Positions 45,610-54,733 of a stretch of DNA of 64,000 bases are shown here, piece after piece; positions within the stretch are counted from its first letter, which is position 1, and each line of letters begins with the position of its first letter. The stretch comes from Streptomyces sp. NBC_01235 (GTDB lineage Bacteria > Actinomycetota > Actinomycetes > Streptomycetales > Streptomycetaceae): contig NZ_CP108513.1 in the NCBI RefSeq assembly GCF_035989285.1, positions 4,154,001-4,218,000 on the forward strand. The letters run 5' to 3'. Made by a program: the position numbers and the translations under genes. Under the pieces are notes generated by a model, which saw nothing but the letters and a program-made list of their open reading frames with translations, did not search any database and was not told the origin of the DNA.

Positions 45610-48312
45610 ATGAGTCAGGCAGGGCAGTCGTGTCAGCGGCCGGGCTGCGAGGGGTCGTACGAGGACGTGGGCGGCGGTGAGCTGTACTGCGACACCTGCG
45701 GTCTGGCGCCGGTCGTCTCGTCTGGGGGTCCCCCCTCTGGGGGAGGCATGGTCGCCTCACCGCCGACCGGGGTGACGGCGGGCGGCAAGGACTCGTCGGG
45801 CAGCACCGGTTCGCGTTCCAGCTCGCGCAGCGCCCGCAGCTCTCGTACGTCGTCCCAGTCGGCGAAGTCGCGCCGCTCGGTGTCCGGGCGGCTGTCGCGC
45901 TCGCTCTCGGGCAAGTCGACGGGCCGCTCGGTGTCGGTGCGCTCCTCCGGCTCGTCGGCCGGTTCCTCCGGGCGGGCCCGGCTCGGCGTCGGCCTGGTCT
46001 CGGTGCCGCAGGTGCCGCGTCCCGACCCGCGCGCGATGGTCCTCGACAACCCCGAGGTGCCCGAGCGCAAGCGGTTCTGCTCGCGCTCCGACTGCGGGGC
46101 GCCGGTGGGCCGCGCGCGCGGCGAGCGGGAGGGCCGTACGGAGGGCTTCTGCACCAAGTGCGGCCACCCGTACTCCTTCGTCCCGAAGCTGAAGGCCGGC
46201 GACGTCGTGCACGGCCAGTACGAGGTCGCGGGCTGTCTGGCGCACGGCGGCCTCGGCTGGATCTACCTCGCCGTGGACCGCGCGGTGTCCGACCGGTGGG
46301 TGGTCCTGAAGGGCCTGCTGGACACGGGTGACCAGGACGCGATGGCCGCCGCGATCTCCGAGCGGCGCTTCCTCGCCGAGATCGAGCACGCCAACATCGT
46401 GCGGATCTACAACTTCGTGGAGCACCTCGACCAGCGCACCGGCTCGCTCGACGGCTACATCGTCATGGAGTACGTCGGCGGCAAGTCCCTGAAGGAGATC
46501 GCCAACGCCCGCCGCACGGCCGAGGGCAAGCGGGACCCGCTGCCGGTCGAGCAGGCGTGCGCGTACGGCATCGAGGCCCTGGAGGCGCTCGGCCACCTGC
46601 ACAGCCGCAACCTGCTGTACTGCGACTTCAAGGTCGACAACGCGATCCAGACCGAGGACCAGCTCAAGCTGATCGACATGGGCGCGGTCCGGCGCGCGGA
46701 CGACGACGAGTCGGCCATCTACGGCACGGTCGGCTACCAGGGCCCGGAGGTCGCGGAGGTCGGCCCGTCGGTCGCCTCCGACCTGTACACGGTGGGCCGT
46801 ACGCTCGCCGTCCTGACCTTCGACTTCCAGGGCTACACGACCGTCTTCGTCGACTCCCTGCCCGACCCCGACAACATCGAGGTCTTCCGCCAGTACGAGT
46901 CGTTCTACCGGTTCCTCGTCCGCGCCACCGACCCCGACCCGGCCCGCCGGTTCGCCTCCGCGCAGGAAATGGCGGAGCAGCTGACGGGCGTCCTGCGCGA
47001 GGTCGTCTCGCTGCAGAGCGGCCGGGCACGGCCCGCGCTGTCGACCCTGTTCGGCCCCGAGATCAAGGTCACGGACACCGAGCTGTTCCCGAAGCTGGAC
47101 GGGGAGGTGTCGCGGCTGGGGGCCCGGGTCGCGGTCAAGTCCCGAAGTTTGTTCGGGAGTTCGGGGACCACGGCGGCTCTCGGCGGCGGGACGGGCGGTG
47201 CGCTCGCGCCGTCCGGCGGCACCGCACCCGCCCTGTCCGCCGCCCCCGGCGCCGCTCCCGCGCTCGCCTTCGCGGGCGCCCCCGGCGGCGCGCTGCCGGT
47301 GGCCGGTTCCGGTGGCGGTGGCGGTGGCGTCGCCGCGTCGTCCGGCGGCGGGTCCGCCACCGTCCCGGGCGGCCTGGTGAAGACCGTTCCCGCGCCCGCC
47401 ACGGCCCTCGCGCTGCCCGTCCCGCACGTCGACCCCTCCGACCCCAACGCGGGCTTCCTCGCAGGCCTGTTGACCTCCGCGCCGGGCGAGCTGATCACAG
47501 CGCTCGCCGCCGCGCCGGCGCCCTCGGTCGAGACCCGGCTGCGGCAGATCCGCGCCTGGCTGGAGAACGGCGACCACCAGGCCGCCCCCATGTCCCTCCA
47601 GAAGCTGGAGGGCGAACGGCCCGACGACTGGCGGGTGGTCTGGTACCGAGGTGTGGCCTCGCTGGTCACCGGCGACCACGAGGGCGCCGCGCTCGCCTTC
47701 GACGCGATCTACGACGCCTTCCCGGGCGAACCCGCGCCCAAGCTGGCGCTCGGCCTGTGCGCGGAGGTGCTGGGGCAGCTCGACAACGCCGCCGAGTACT
47801 ACCGCCTGGTGTGGTCGACCGACCCCAGCTATGTGAGCTCCGCTTTCGGCCTGGCCCGCGTGCAGATCGCGGCCGGGGACCGCAAGGGTGCCGTACGGAC
47901 GCTGGAGTCGGTGCCGGAGTCCTCCATCCACTACACGGCGGCCCGGGTGGCGGCCGTGCGCGCCCGGCTCCGGCAGCGGACGGCCCTCGCCTCCGACGTA
48001 CCCTTCCTGGAGGACCTCACCGCCGCCGCGGCCCAGGTCGAGGCGCTGGAGGCGTACGGTCTGGATCCGACGCGCCGCGAGCAGTTGTCCGCGGAAGTCT
48101 TCGGCTGTGCCCTTGACTGGATACTCTCCGGTGGCCGGGGCGCGGGACCGGACGCCCGGCGGGTGCTGCTCGGCAGCGAACTGGACGAGCGGGGGCTGCG
48201 CTTCGGCCTGGAGCGCTCGTACCGCACGCTGGCCCGGCTGGCGACCGGCGGTGAGGAGAGGATCGACCTGGTGGAACGTGCCAATCGTTACCGCCCCCGG
48301 ACGTGGGTGTAG
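45610..48312 (+). CDS. pknG: PknG-like serine/threonine protein kinase
   Basis: A 900-residue cytoplasmic protein. Zinc ribbons: CxxxxC/CxxC at residues 8-30 and a rubredoxin-like pair at 157-185 (CSRSDCG, CTKCGHPY). A Ser/Arg-rich linker lies between them. Kinase domain about 200-470: Lys234 (VVLKGLLD), catalytic loop YCDFKVDNAIQ (Asp339, Lys341), and DMG (356-358) in place of DFG. This degenerate loop is typical of PknG, not of the Pkn receptor kinases. The C-terminal third is TPR-like helices after a Gly/Ala/Pro linker. In mycobacteria PknG controls glutamate metabolism by phosphorylating the FHA protein GarA. Here phosphatase, VWA and FHA genes follow on the same strand. Confidence 0.9.
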   Translation: MSQAGQSCQRPGCEGSYEDVGGGELYCDTCGLAPVVSSGGPPSGGGMVASPPTGVTAGGKDSSGSTGSRSSSRSARSSRTSSQSAKSRRSVSGRLSRSLSGKSTGRSVSVRSSGSSAGSSGRARLGVGLVSVPQVPRPDPRAMVLDNPEVPERKRFCSRSDCGAPVGRARGEREGRTEGFCTKCGHPYSFVPKLKAGDVVHGQYEVAGCLAHGGLGWIYLAVDRAVSDRWVVLKGLLDTGDQDAMAAAISERRFLAEIEHANIVRIYNFVEHLDQRTGSLDGYIVMEYVGGKSLKEIANARRTAEGKRDPLPVEQACAYGIEALEALGHLHSRNLLYCDFKVDNAIQTEDQLKLIDMGAVRRADDDESAIYGTVGYQGPEVAEVGPSVASDLYTVGRTLAVLTFDFQGYTTVFVDSLPDPDNIEVFRQYESFYRFLVRATDPDPARRFASAQEMAEQLTGVLREVVSLQSGRARPALSTLFGPEIKVTDTELFPKLDGEVSRLGARVAVKSRSLFGSSGTTAALGGGTGGALAPSGGTAPALSAAPGAAPALAFAGAPGGALPVAGSGGGGGGVAASSGGGSATVPGGLVKTVPAPATALALPVPHVDPSDPNAGFLAGLLTSAPGELITALAAAPAPSVETRLRQIRAWLENGDHQAAPMSLQKLEGERPDDWRVVWYRGVASLVTGDHEGAALAFDAIYDAFPGEPAPKLALGLCAEVLGQLDNAAEYYRLVWSTDPSYVSSAFGLARVQIAAGDRKGAVRTLESVPESSIHYTAARVAAVRARLRQRTALASDVPFLEDLTAAAAQVEALEAYGLDPTRREQLSAEVFGCALDWILSGGRGAGPDARRVLLGSELDERGLRFGLERSYRTLARLATGGEERIDLVERANRYRPRTWV
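45718..45748 (+). repeat. Palindromic element inside the pknG-like gene
   Basis: TCTGGGGGTCCCCCCTCTG and then GGGGAGG, the short form of the element at 41540, in frame within the linker after the first zinc ribbon (residues SGGPPSGGG). Confidence 0.7.
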
Positions 48313-48315
48313 TTG

Positions 48316-49587
48316 ATGTCGCAGATGCCCCGGCAGGCCGCCCTGCCGACGTGTCCGAGCTGTGCGGAGCCGCTCGACGCGGGTGACCGTTTCTGCGGTG
48401 CGTGCGGATACGACCTGTCCGCCGTACCGCCCGGCCCGGACGACCACCCGACCCTCACGATGAACGGCTCGGCCCAGCCGTCCCCTCCGGAGGGGACCCC
48501 GGTGAGCGGTACCGCCGTGCCGGGCGCCGGTGTGAGCGGAACGACCGTGTCGGGCGCCGGTGTGAGCGGTGTCTCCGGTGTCCGGTTCGACCGGCCCTCG
48601 GAGCCGGACGAGTACGCGCTCCAGGCGCCGGACCCCCGGGTGGCGGCCGAGGCCGCCGTGGTGGCCGAGCCGGCCAAGGTGTGCGTGGCCTGCCGCGCGG
48701 GCCGGGTCGACGACGACGGGTACTGCGAGAACTGCGGGCACGCCCAGCCCCGCGAACGCGACCACATGGAACTGGAGTCGGGCCCGCTGGCCGCCGTCAG
48801 CGACCGCGGGCTGCGTCACCACCGCAACGAGGACTCCTTCGGCCTCGGCCGCACCGCCCTGCCCGACGGCTCCCCCGCGCTCGTGGCGATCGTCTGTGAC
48901 GGCGTGTCCTCCGCGACCCGCCCCGACGACGCCTCCCTCGCCGCGTCGAAGGCGGCCAGCGAGTCGCTGCTGGCGGCCCTGCCGCAGGGCACGCATCCCC
49001 AGCAGGCCATGCACGAGGCGATCGTCGCCGCCTCGTACGCGGTCAACGCGCTGGCCGACGAGCCGGCCACGGCCCGCGAGCACGCCCCGCACCAGAACGC
49101 TCCCGCCTGCACCCTGGTCGGGTCGATCGTCACGCCCGGGCTGCTGGTCGTCGGCTGGGTCGGCGACAGCCGCGCCTACTGGGTCCCGGCGGACCGCAGT
49201 TCACCCCCGGCCCGGCTCACCGAGGACGACTCGTGGGCCGCGCAGATGGTCGCCGCGGGCCTGATGAGCGAGGCGGAGGCGTACGCCGACGAGCGCGCCC
49301 ACGCGATCACCGGCTGGCTCGGCGCCGACGCCTACGAACTGGAGCCGCACACCGCTTCCTTCAAGCCGGACCGGCCGGGTGTGGTCGTGGTGTGCACGGA
49401 CGGCCTGTGGAACTACGCCGAGGCGGCGGAGGAGATGGCCGAGGTCGTCCCGCCGGACGCCTCCGTACGCCCTCTGCACAGCGCGCGCGTCCTGGTCGGC
49501 CACGCCCTGGACGGCGGGGGCCACGACAACGTAACAGTGGCCGTCGTGCCGTTCCCCGCCCCCGCGCAGGGGGCAGGATCGGCCTGA
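48316..49587 (+). CDS. PP2C-type protein phosphatase with zinc ribbons
   Basis: ATG 48316 lies 3 bp after the kinase stop, so the kinase and phosphatase genes are coupled. The 423-residue protein has two CxxC ribbons (CPSCAEPLD...CGACGYD; CVACRAG...CENCGH), then a PP2C domain with RHHRNEDSFG, the metal-binding VCDGVSS, GDSRAYW, CTDGLWNY and GGHDNVTVAVV. All the metal Asp residues are present. It should reverse the kinase's phosphorylations. Confidence 0.92.
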   Translation: MSQMPRQAALPTCPSCAEPLDAGDRFCGACGYDLSAVPPGPDDHPTLTMNGSAQPSPPEGTPVSGTAVPGAGVSGTTVSGAGVSGVSGVRFDRPSEPDEYALQAPDPRVAAEAAVVAEPAKVCVACRAGRVDDDGYCENCGHAQPRERDHMELESGPLAAVSDRGLRHHRNEDSFGLGRTALPDGSPALVAIVCDGVSSATRPDDASLAASKAASESLLAALPQGTHPQQAMHEAIVAASYAVNALADEPATAREHAPHQNAPACTLVGSIVTPGLLVVGWVGDSRAYWVPADRSSPPARLTEDDSWAAQMVAAGLMSEAEAYADERAHAITGWLGADAYELEPHTASFKPDRPGVVVVCTDGLWNYAEAAEEMAEVVPPDASVRPLHSARVLVGHALDGGGHDNVTVAVVPFPAPAQGAGSA

Positions 49588-49658
49588 GGGCCGCAAACCG
49601 GAAACACGGGGAAACACAGGCAACTCGGGAAAACACGGGAAGCACGGGGAAGCACGCG

Positions 49659-49684
49659 TACGGACCGGTGGGGACCGGTCCGTA
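49659..49684. promoter_or_regulatory. 11-bp inverted repeat before the VWA gene
   Basis: TACGGACCGGT and ACCGGTCCGTA are perfect inverted copies around GGGG, 50 bp before the VWA start. No T run follows. It could be a terminator for the phosphatase gene or an operator for the VWA-FHA pair. Just upstream (49600-49655) GGAAACACGG-like units are repeated imperfectly. Confidence 0.55.
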
Positions 49685-49735
49685 TCCAGACATCGCTCCA
49701 CGAGCGTGGGGTTTTCGAGGGGGATCTGAGTAGGC

Positions 49736-51082
49736 ATGGCCAATTTCTCGAAGTCGAACGTGCCGCAGTTCTCGGTGGACGTCTATCAGAACGAGTACCT
49801 GCCGGAGGGCGGGCGCGAGGTCAACGCGATCATCACGGTGACCGCCACTGGCGGCGGCACGGTGGGCAGCGCGGTCGCCGCGCCGCACCTCTACTCGGCG
49901 GGCCAGAACCCGTCCGCCGCCGTGGCGATCATGGTGGACTGTTCCGGCTCGATGGACTACCCGCCGACCAAGATGCGCAACGCCCGCGACGCCACCGCCG
50001 CCGCCATCGACACCCTCCGCGACGGGGTGCACTTCGCGGTGATCGGCGGCACGCACGTCGCCAAGGAGGTCTACCCGGGCGGGGGCCGGCTGGCGGTCGC
50101 CGACGCGACCACCCGCGAGCAGGCCAAGCAGGCGCTGCGCCGGCTGAGCGCGGGCGGCGGCACGGCGATCGGCACCTGGCTGCGCCTGGCCGACCGTCTG
50201 CTGTCCACCGCCGACGTCGCCATCCGGCACGGCATCCTGCTCACCGACGGCCGCAACGAGCACGAGGCACCGCAGGACCTCAAGGCCGCTCTCGACGACT
50301 GCGCCGGACGTTTCACCTGTGACGCCCGCGGCGTGGGCACCGACTGGGAAGTGAAAGAAGTCACAGGGATCGCCTCCGCCCTGCTCGGCACCGCCGACAT
50401 CGTCGCCGACCCGGCCGGCCTCGCCGCCGACTTCACGCAGATGATGGAGACGGCGATGGGCAAGGAGGTCGCCGACGTCGCCCTGCGGCTGTGGACCCCG
50501 GTCGGCACCGCCATCAAGTTCGTCAAGCAGGTCGCGCCGACGGTCGAGGAACTGACCGGACGCCGTACGGAGGCGGGCCCGCGCGCGGGCGACTACCCCA
50601 CCGGTTCCTGGGGCGACGAGTCCCGCGACTACCACGTGTGCGTCGAGGTCCCGACCGCGAACATCGGCCAGGAGATGCTGGCCGCGCGGGTGTCCTTGGT
50701 GATCCCGCAGCCGGACGGCGCGGTGCAGAACCTGGGCGCGCAGGGTCTCGTACGGGCCGTGTGGACCGACGACATGGCCGCCTCCACGTCGATCAACCCT
50801 CAGGTCGCGCACTACACCGGCCAGGCCGAACTGGCACAGGTCATCCAACAAGGGTTGGATCTGCGCAAAGCGGGAGATATGGATGGAGCAACGGCCAAAC
50901 TGGGCCGCGCCGTCCAGCTCGCGAGCGTCTCGGGGAACGCGGATACTGCGAAACTGCTTGCGAAGGTGGTGGACGTGGTCGACGCGACGACAGGTACTGT
51001 GCGACTGAAGGCGAAGGTCGCGGACGCCGACGAGATGACGCTCGAGACCCGGTCCACAAAGACTGTTCGTGTAAAGAAGTGA
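49736..51082 (+). CDS. VWA-domain protein of the PknG cluster
   Basis: A 448-residue protein starting MANFSKSNVPQFSVDVYQNE. The von Willebrand A domain has a complete MIDAS: VAIMVDCSGSM (DxSxS), TAIG for the Thr, and LLTDGRNEH for the Asp. After it a beta domain (DYHVCVEVPTANIG) and a helical C-terminus follow. No signal or membrane segment. Such cytoplasmic proteins bind partners through a metal ion and resemble the VWA proteins of tellurite-resistance-like and kinase-phosphatase clusters. It probably assembles the phosphorylated complex with the FHA protein. Confidence 0.88.
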   Translation: MANFSKSNVPQFSVDVYQNEYLPEGGREVNAIITVTATGGGTVGSAVAAPHLYSAGQNPSAAVAIMVDCSGSMDYPPTKMRNARDATAAAIDTLRDGVHFAVIGGTHVAKEVYPGGGRLAVADATTREQAKQALRRLSAGGGTAIGTWLRLADRLLSTADVAIRHGILLTDGRNEHEAPQDLKAALDDCAGRFTCDARGVGTDWEVKEVTGIASALLGTADIVADPAGLAADFTQMMETAMGKEVADVALRLWTPVGTAIKFVKQVAPTVEELTGRRTEAGPRAGDYPTGSWGDESRDYHVCVEVPTANIGQEMLAARVSLVIPQPDGAVQNLGAQGLVRAVWTDDMAASTSINPQVAHYTGQAELAQVIQQGLDLRKAGDMDGATAKLGRAVQLASVSGNADTAKLLAKVVDVVDATTGTVRLKAKVADADEMTLETRSTKTVRVKK

Positions 51083-51129
51083 CCTGAAAGAGCTTTTGGG
51101 ACACGAAGGAGAGAGGGGGACGCGCCGAC

Positions 51130-52914
51130 ATGCCGACCTGCCCGAACGGACACCAGTCGGGTTCCGACGACTGGTGCGAGGTCTGCGGTCACCGCATGGC
51201 CGGTGCCGTACCCCCGCCCCCTCCCCCGCCACCCCCGGCCCCCGGCGGCGGCTACGGCTTCCCGCCGCCCCCGCAGGGCCCCGGCCAGGCCGGCGGACGG
51301 CACCTGTCCTCCGTACCGGATCACGAGCCCGAGCTCTGCCCGCAGTGCCGTACGCCCCGTGAGGGCGGTGCGCCGTTCTGCGAGGAGTGCCGATGGAACT
51401 TCCTGACCAACACGGCGACCTCGTACACCCCGGCCGCGCCGCGCCCGCCGGCGCCCGGCCCCGGCGCGGGGCAGGGTTTCGGGCCCGGGCCCGGAGGGCC
51501 GGGTCCTGGTGGCGGCGGTCCTGACGCGCGCTTCCAGCCGCCGCCTCCGTCGTACGGGGGCAGCGACTCGTTCGAGTACCAGAGCTCCCGCCCGTCGCAG
51601 GTGAACCGTCCCGCCGAACCGATCCCGTCGGGCCCGCCGTTCGGCGGCGACCCGTCGGGACGGCCCGGGGGTCCTGGCGGCCAGGGCGGTCCTGGTGGCC
51701 AGGGTAGGCACGGTGGCCCCTCGGGTACTGTCGGCGGTCCCCCGCCGGGCGCCTACGGGCGCGATCCTTCCGGTCCCTCCGGCCCCTCCGGTCCGGGTGG
51801 CGACCTCTTCGGGCAGCCGTCCGCTCCCGGTGGGCGTCCCCCCGGCCCGCCCGGGGATCCCTTCGGACGTGAGCCTTCCGGTCCGCCCGCGGACCCCTAC
51901 CGGCGTGAGCAGACCGGGCAGTCCTCCGGCCCCTTCGGACGTGAGCCTTCCGGTCCGTCCGGCGACCCCTTCGGACGCGAGCCCTCCGGCCCCGGTGGCC
52001 GTCCCCCCGGTCCGCCCGGCCCCGGTCCGTCGGGTCCCGGCGGCCCGGGTGGTCCGTCCGGCTTCGGCGGCGACCCTTCGCGGCCGGTTCCGCCGCCGCC
52101 CGGGCCCACGCCCGCGGCCGGCCCCGGCTTCCCGGGTCAGGGAGGCTTCGGCGGCCCTGGTGGCCCCGGAGGCCCTGGCGGCCACGGGGGGCAGGGTGGT
52201 CCCGGAGGCCCCGGGGGTCAGGGGCGTCCCGGAGGTCAGGGCGGTCCTGGGGCTCCGCAGGCCTTCCAGCCGTCCGGTCCGTCGGCCCCGTCCGGCTTCC
52301 CGCAGGAGACGGGCCGTCCGCAGCCGGGCGGCCAGCCCTTCGGTGGCGGTGACGACGACTGGGTGATCTCCCCGCCGTCGAACACGGGCCCCGGCCAGGG
52401 AGATCCCAGGAGCCCCGGTGCGGGCCAGGGCGGCGGTGGCTACGGCTACCCGCAGCCCGGCGCCACTCAGGCACCGCCCCCGTCCGGCCCGGCGTTCCCG
52501 CAGCAGCCGGCGACGTGGACGGCGACCATCGGTCCGGACCGCGCGTACTTCATGGCGATGATGCACCGCTCGGGCCCCGAGGCCGCGGGCCTGAACCTGC
52601 CCGCGTACTCGCCCGAGCAGCAGCGCACGCTCACCGGCAACCAGATCACCATCGGCCGCCGCCGCCACTCCACCGGCGAGACCCCCGACATAGACCTGTC
52701 GGTGCCGCCGGAGGACCCGGGCGTCTCGCACCAGCACGCGGTGCTGGTCCAGCAGCCGGACGGCAGCTGGGCGGTCGTCGACCAGAACTCGACGAACGGC
52801 ACGACGGTCAACGGCTCGGAAGAACCGATCCAGCCGTTCGTCCCGATACCGCTCCAGGACGGCGACCAGGTGCATGTGGGTGCCTGGACGACGATCACGA
52901 TCCGCCGCGGCTGA
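51130..52914 (+). CDS. FHA-domain protein with zinc ribbons and a long Pro/Gly linker
   Basis: ATG 51130 follows AAGGAGAGAGGGGG. Of 594 residues, the N-terminal 90 carry two ribbons (CPNGHQSGSDDWCEVCG; CPQCRTPREGGAPFCEEC), about 380 are Pro/Gly/Gln/Arg-rich and probably disordered, and the C-terminal 100 form an FHA domain (QITIGRRRHS, DPGVSHQHAVLV, DQNSTNGTTVNG, DGDQVHVGAW) with the Gly-Arg, Ser-His and Asn-Gly residues that bind phosphothreonine. It is the candidate counterpart of GarA, the PknG substrate. No N-terminal GarA-like Thr motif is visible, so the analogy is by context only. Confidence 0.9.
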   Translation: MPTCPNGHQSGSDDWCEVCGHRMAGAVPPPPPPPPPAPGGGYGFPPPPQGPGQAGGRHLSSVPDHEPELCPQCRTPREGGAPFCEECRWNFLTNTATSYTPAAPRPPAPGPGAGQGFGPGPGGPGPGGGGPDARFQPPPPSYGGSDSFEYQSSRPSQVNRPAEPIPSGPPFGGDPSGRPGGPGGQGGPGGQGRHGGPSGTVGGPPPGAYGRDPSGPSGPSGPGGDLFGQPSAPGGRPPGPPGDPFGREPSGPPADPYRREQTGQSSGPFGREPSGPSGDPFGREPSGPGGRPPGPPGPGPSGPGGPGGPSGFGGDPSRPVPPPPGPTPAAGPGFPGQGGFGGPGGPGGPGGHGGQGGPGGPGGQGRPGGQGGPGAPQAFQPSGPSAPSGFPQETGRPQPGGQPFGGGDDDWVISPPSNTGPGQGDPRSPGAGQGGGGYGYPQPGATQAPPPSGPAFPQQPATWTATIGPDRAYFMAMMHRSGPEAAGLNLPAYSPEQQRTLTGNQITIGRRRHSTGETPDIDLSVPPEDPGVSHQHAVLVQQPDGSWAVVDQNSTNGTTVNGSEEPIQPFVPIPLQDGDQVHVGAWTTITIRRG

Positions 52915-52989
52915 GCGGCTGCACGACCGAGCGGCCGGGCACGGGGGCTGGTGCCATGACAGGCGACGTTGGCCCCGTCGCGACGCCCG

Positions 52990-53130
52990 GCACGCTCCCC
53001 CACGGCCGCAAAGGCGTGGGAGGTGCCCCCACTCGCCGCACCGGCCGAAGACCCAGGTACAGGTACGTCCAGTACGAGGGCCTTCGGCCGGCACTCCCCC
53101 AGCCTTCGGCCGGGGGACCCCCAGAGCACG
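52990..53130. repeat. Cluster of palindromic elements in an intergenic region
   Basis: Two copies: a divergent one near 52996-53033 (CTCCCCCACGGCCGC, then GGCGTGGGAGG, then TGCCCCCAC) and a full one at 53089-53127 (CTCCCCCAGCCTTCGGCC, then GGGGGACCCCCAG). Each can fold on itself. They lie between convergent genes and could terminate transcription in both directions. No gene seen from 52915 to 53175. Confidence 0.65.
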
Positions 53131-53175
53131 CACCGGACGCCGCTCCTTCACGGGCAAACGCTGCCTGCCACGGCA

Positions 53176-54195
53176 CTAGACCTCGACGAGGCCGGGTTCC
53201 GAGGAATCCGGCAGGGGCCACGCGTACGGCCCCTCCGGTTCGTCCAGCCACGCCCACGCGTGCTCGGCGCCGACCGTGATGCCGAAGCGCTCCCGTTCGG
53301 GCATGCCCTCGCGCTCCCACAGGGCGCACGCCTCCTGGGGGTCGAGGGTGCCCCGGGTCAGGGCCAGCAGGAAGCGGAACAGCTCGCTCTCCCGCGCCCG
53401 GCGCGGTACCCCGGCGAGCGCCACGTGCTCCGGCTCGGGCCGGTCCGACCCGCGCAACGGCACGAAGTACGCCGCGGTGTGCAGGAAGCGGCCCTCGGCG
53501 TGTCCGGCGTCCCTGACGGTCAGCGCGATCAGCCCGGTGGCCAGCGGCGCCAGGATCAGGGCACCGGGGGCGCACTGGGCGAGCCAGGCGCGCGGGATCG
53601 ACGTCAGCGTGCAGGTCGCGATGATCCGGTCGAAGGGGGCGTGCTCGGGAACCCCGCGCGCCCCGTCCCCGGTGACGACGGTCGGCCGGTACCCGGTGGC
53701 GGCGAGGTGCCGGCGGGCCGACTCGGTGATCTCCGGGTCGAGATCGACGGTGGTGACGTTCTCCTCACCGAGTCGGTACGACAGCAGGGCCGCGTTGTAT
53801 CCGGTCCCCGCGCCGATCTCCAGGACGTTGTCGCCGTCCTCGACCCGCAGCTCGGCCAGCATCTGCGCCATCAACGAGGGCTGGCTGCTGGAGGAGAGCA
53901 GCACACCGTCGCGCAGCCGGGTGGCCAGCGGAACGTCCTCGTACGCGCCGCGCACCCAGCGTTCCCGGGTGCGCGGGTCGGGGCTCTCGCCCCAACGCCG
54001 CTCGTAGCCACCGCCGACGACACGGCCGACGGCGTAGTAGTACGGCACGAACAGGTGACGCGGGACCGTCGCGAAGGCCGCCCGCCACCCCGGGTCGGCC
54101 GCGAAGGCTCCGCTCGCCTCGATCTCACGGACCAGCTCGGCCCGCGCCGAGGCGGCGAGGTCTTCCAGATTCCTGTCCACAGCGTGGGCGCCCAT
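53176..54195 (-). CDS. Protein-L-isoaspartate O-methyltransferase-like protein
   Basis: A 339-residue protein from ATG 54195. The methyltransferase half has the PCMT pattern: FATVPRHLFVPYYYAV, QPSLMAQMLAELRVEDGDNV, LEIGAGTGYNAALLS (SAM site), VTTVDLDPEITESARRHLAA and FDRIIATCTLTSIP. In the last, the usual Ala-Pro after Val-Thr-Ala is replaced. The C-terminal 130 residues are an extra domain seen in the longer actinobacterial members, some of which act on peptides in RiPP pathways. No precursor peptide is visible nearby, so repair of damaged proteins is the default reading. Confidence 0.82.
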   Translation of the reverse strand: MGAHAVDRNLEDLAASARAELVREIEASGAFAADPGWRAAFATVPRHLFVPYYYAVGRVVGGGYERRWGESPDPRTRERWVRGAYEDVPLATRLRDGVLLSSSSQPSLMAQMLAELRVEDGDNVLEIGAGTGYNAALLSYRLGEENVTTVDLDPEITESARRHLAATGYRPTVVTGDGARGVPEHAPFDRIIATCTLTSIPRAWLAQCAPGALILAPLATGLIALTVRDAGHAEGRFLHTAAYFVPLRGSDRPEPEHVALAGVPRRARESELFRFLLALTRGTLDPQEACALWEREGMPERERFGITVGAEHAWAWLDEPEGPYAWPLPDSSEPGLVEV

Positions 54196-54277
54196 GCCTC
54201 CACTGTGCGGCGGAACCCGTCCCGAGGCGAACGTGGTGGTCCTAGGCCCCAAGTCCTCCGTCTCCCCGTCTGAGACC

Positions 54278-54691
54278 ATGGGAGACGTGAAAGAGATTCG
54301 GCGCGGCACGCTTCAGGAGCAGACCTTCTACGAGCAGGTCGGTGGGGAGGAGACCTTCCGCCGGCTGGTCCACCGTTTCTACGAGGGAGTCGCCGAGGAC
54401 CCGATCCTGCGCCCCATGTACCCGGAGGAGGACCTGGGTCCGGCCGAGGAGCGTTTCGCGCTGTTCCTCATGCAGTACTGGGGCGGTCCGACGACGTACA
54501 GCGAGAACCGCGGCCACCCGCGGCTGCGCATGCGGCACGCCCCGTTCGTCGTGGACCGGGCCGCGCACGACGCCTGGCTGAAGCACATGCGGGACGCGGT
54601 CGACGAGCTCGGTCTGTCCGAGGAGCACGAGCAGACGCTGTGGAACTACCTGACGTACGCGGCCGCGTCGATGGTGAACACCCCGGAGTAG
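54278..54691 (+). CDS. Truncated haemoglobin (group II, trHbO type)
   Basis: A 137-residue globin with the short fold: FYEQVGGEETFRRLVHRFYE (helices A/B, Tyr at B10), then DLGPAEERFALFLMQYWGGP, then HPRLRMRHAPFVVD with the proximal His, and HDAWLKHMRDAV with the Trp at G8 that marks group II. It binds haem and O2 and is linked to oxidative or nitrosative stress. ATG 54278 was chosen because the upstream sequence in frame is not globin-like; the ribosome binding site is weak. Confidence 0.93.
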   Translation: MGDVKEIRRGTLQEQTFYEQVGGEETFRRLVHRFYEGVAEDPILRPMYPEEDLGPAEERFALFLMQYWGGPTTYSENRGHPRLRMRHAPFVVDRAAHDAWLKHMRDAVDELGLSEEHEQTLWNYLTYAAASMVNTPE

Positions 54692-54733
54692 GCCCTGAGA
54701 GGGGCATGAAGCGTGTGGGGGGCGTGAGGGGCG

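Noticed and set aside
45757..52474. Two very long minus-strand frames opposite the kinase, phosphatase, VWA and FHA genes
   Set aside because: Antisense shadows; the plus-strand proteins have complete domain motifs.
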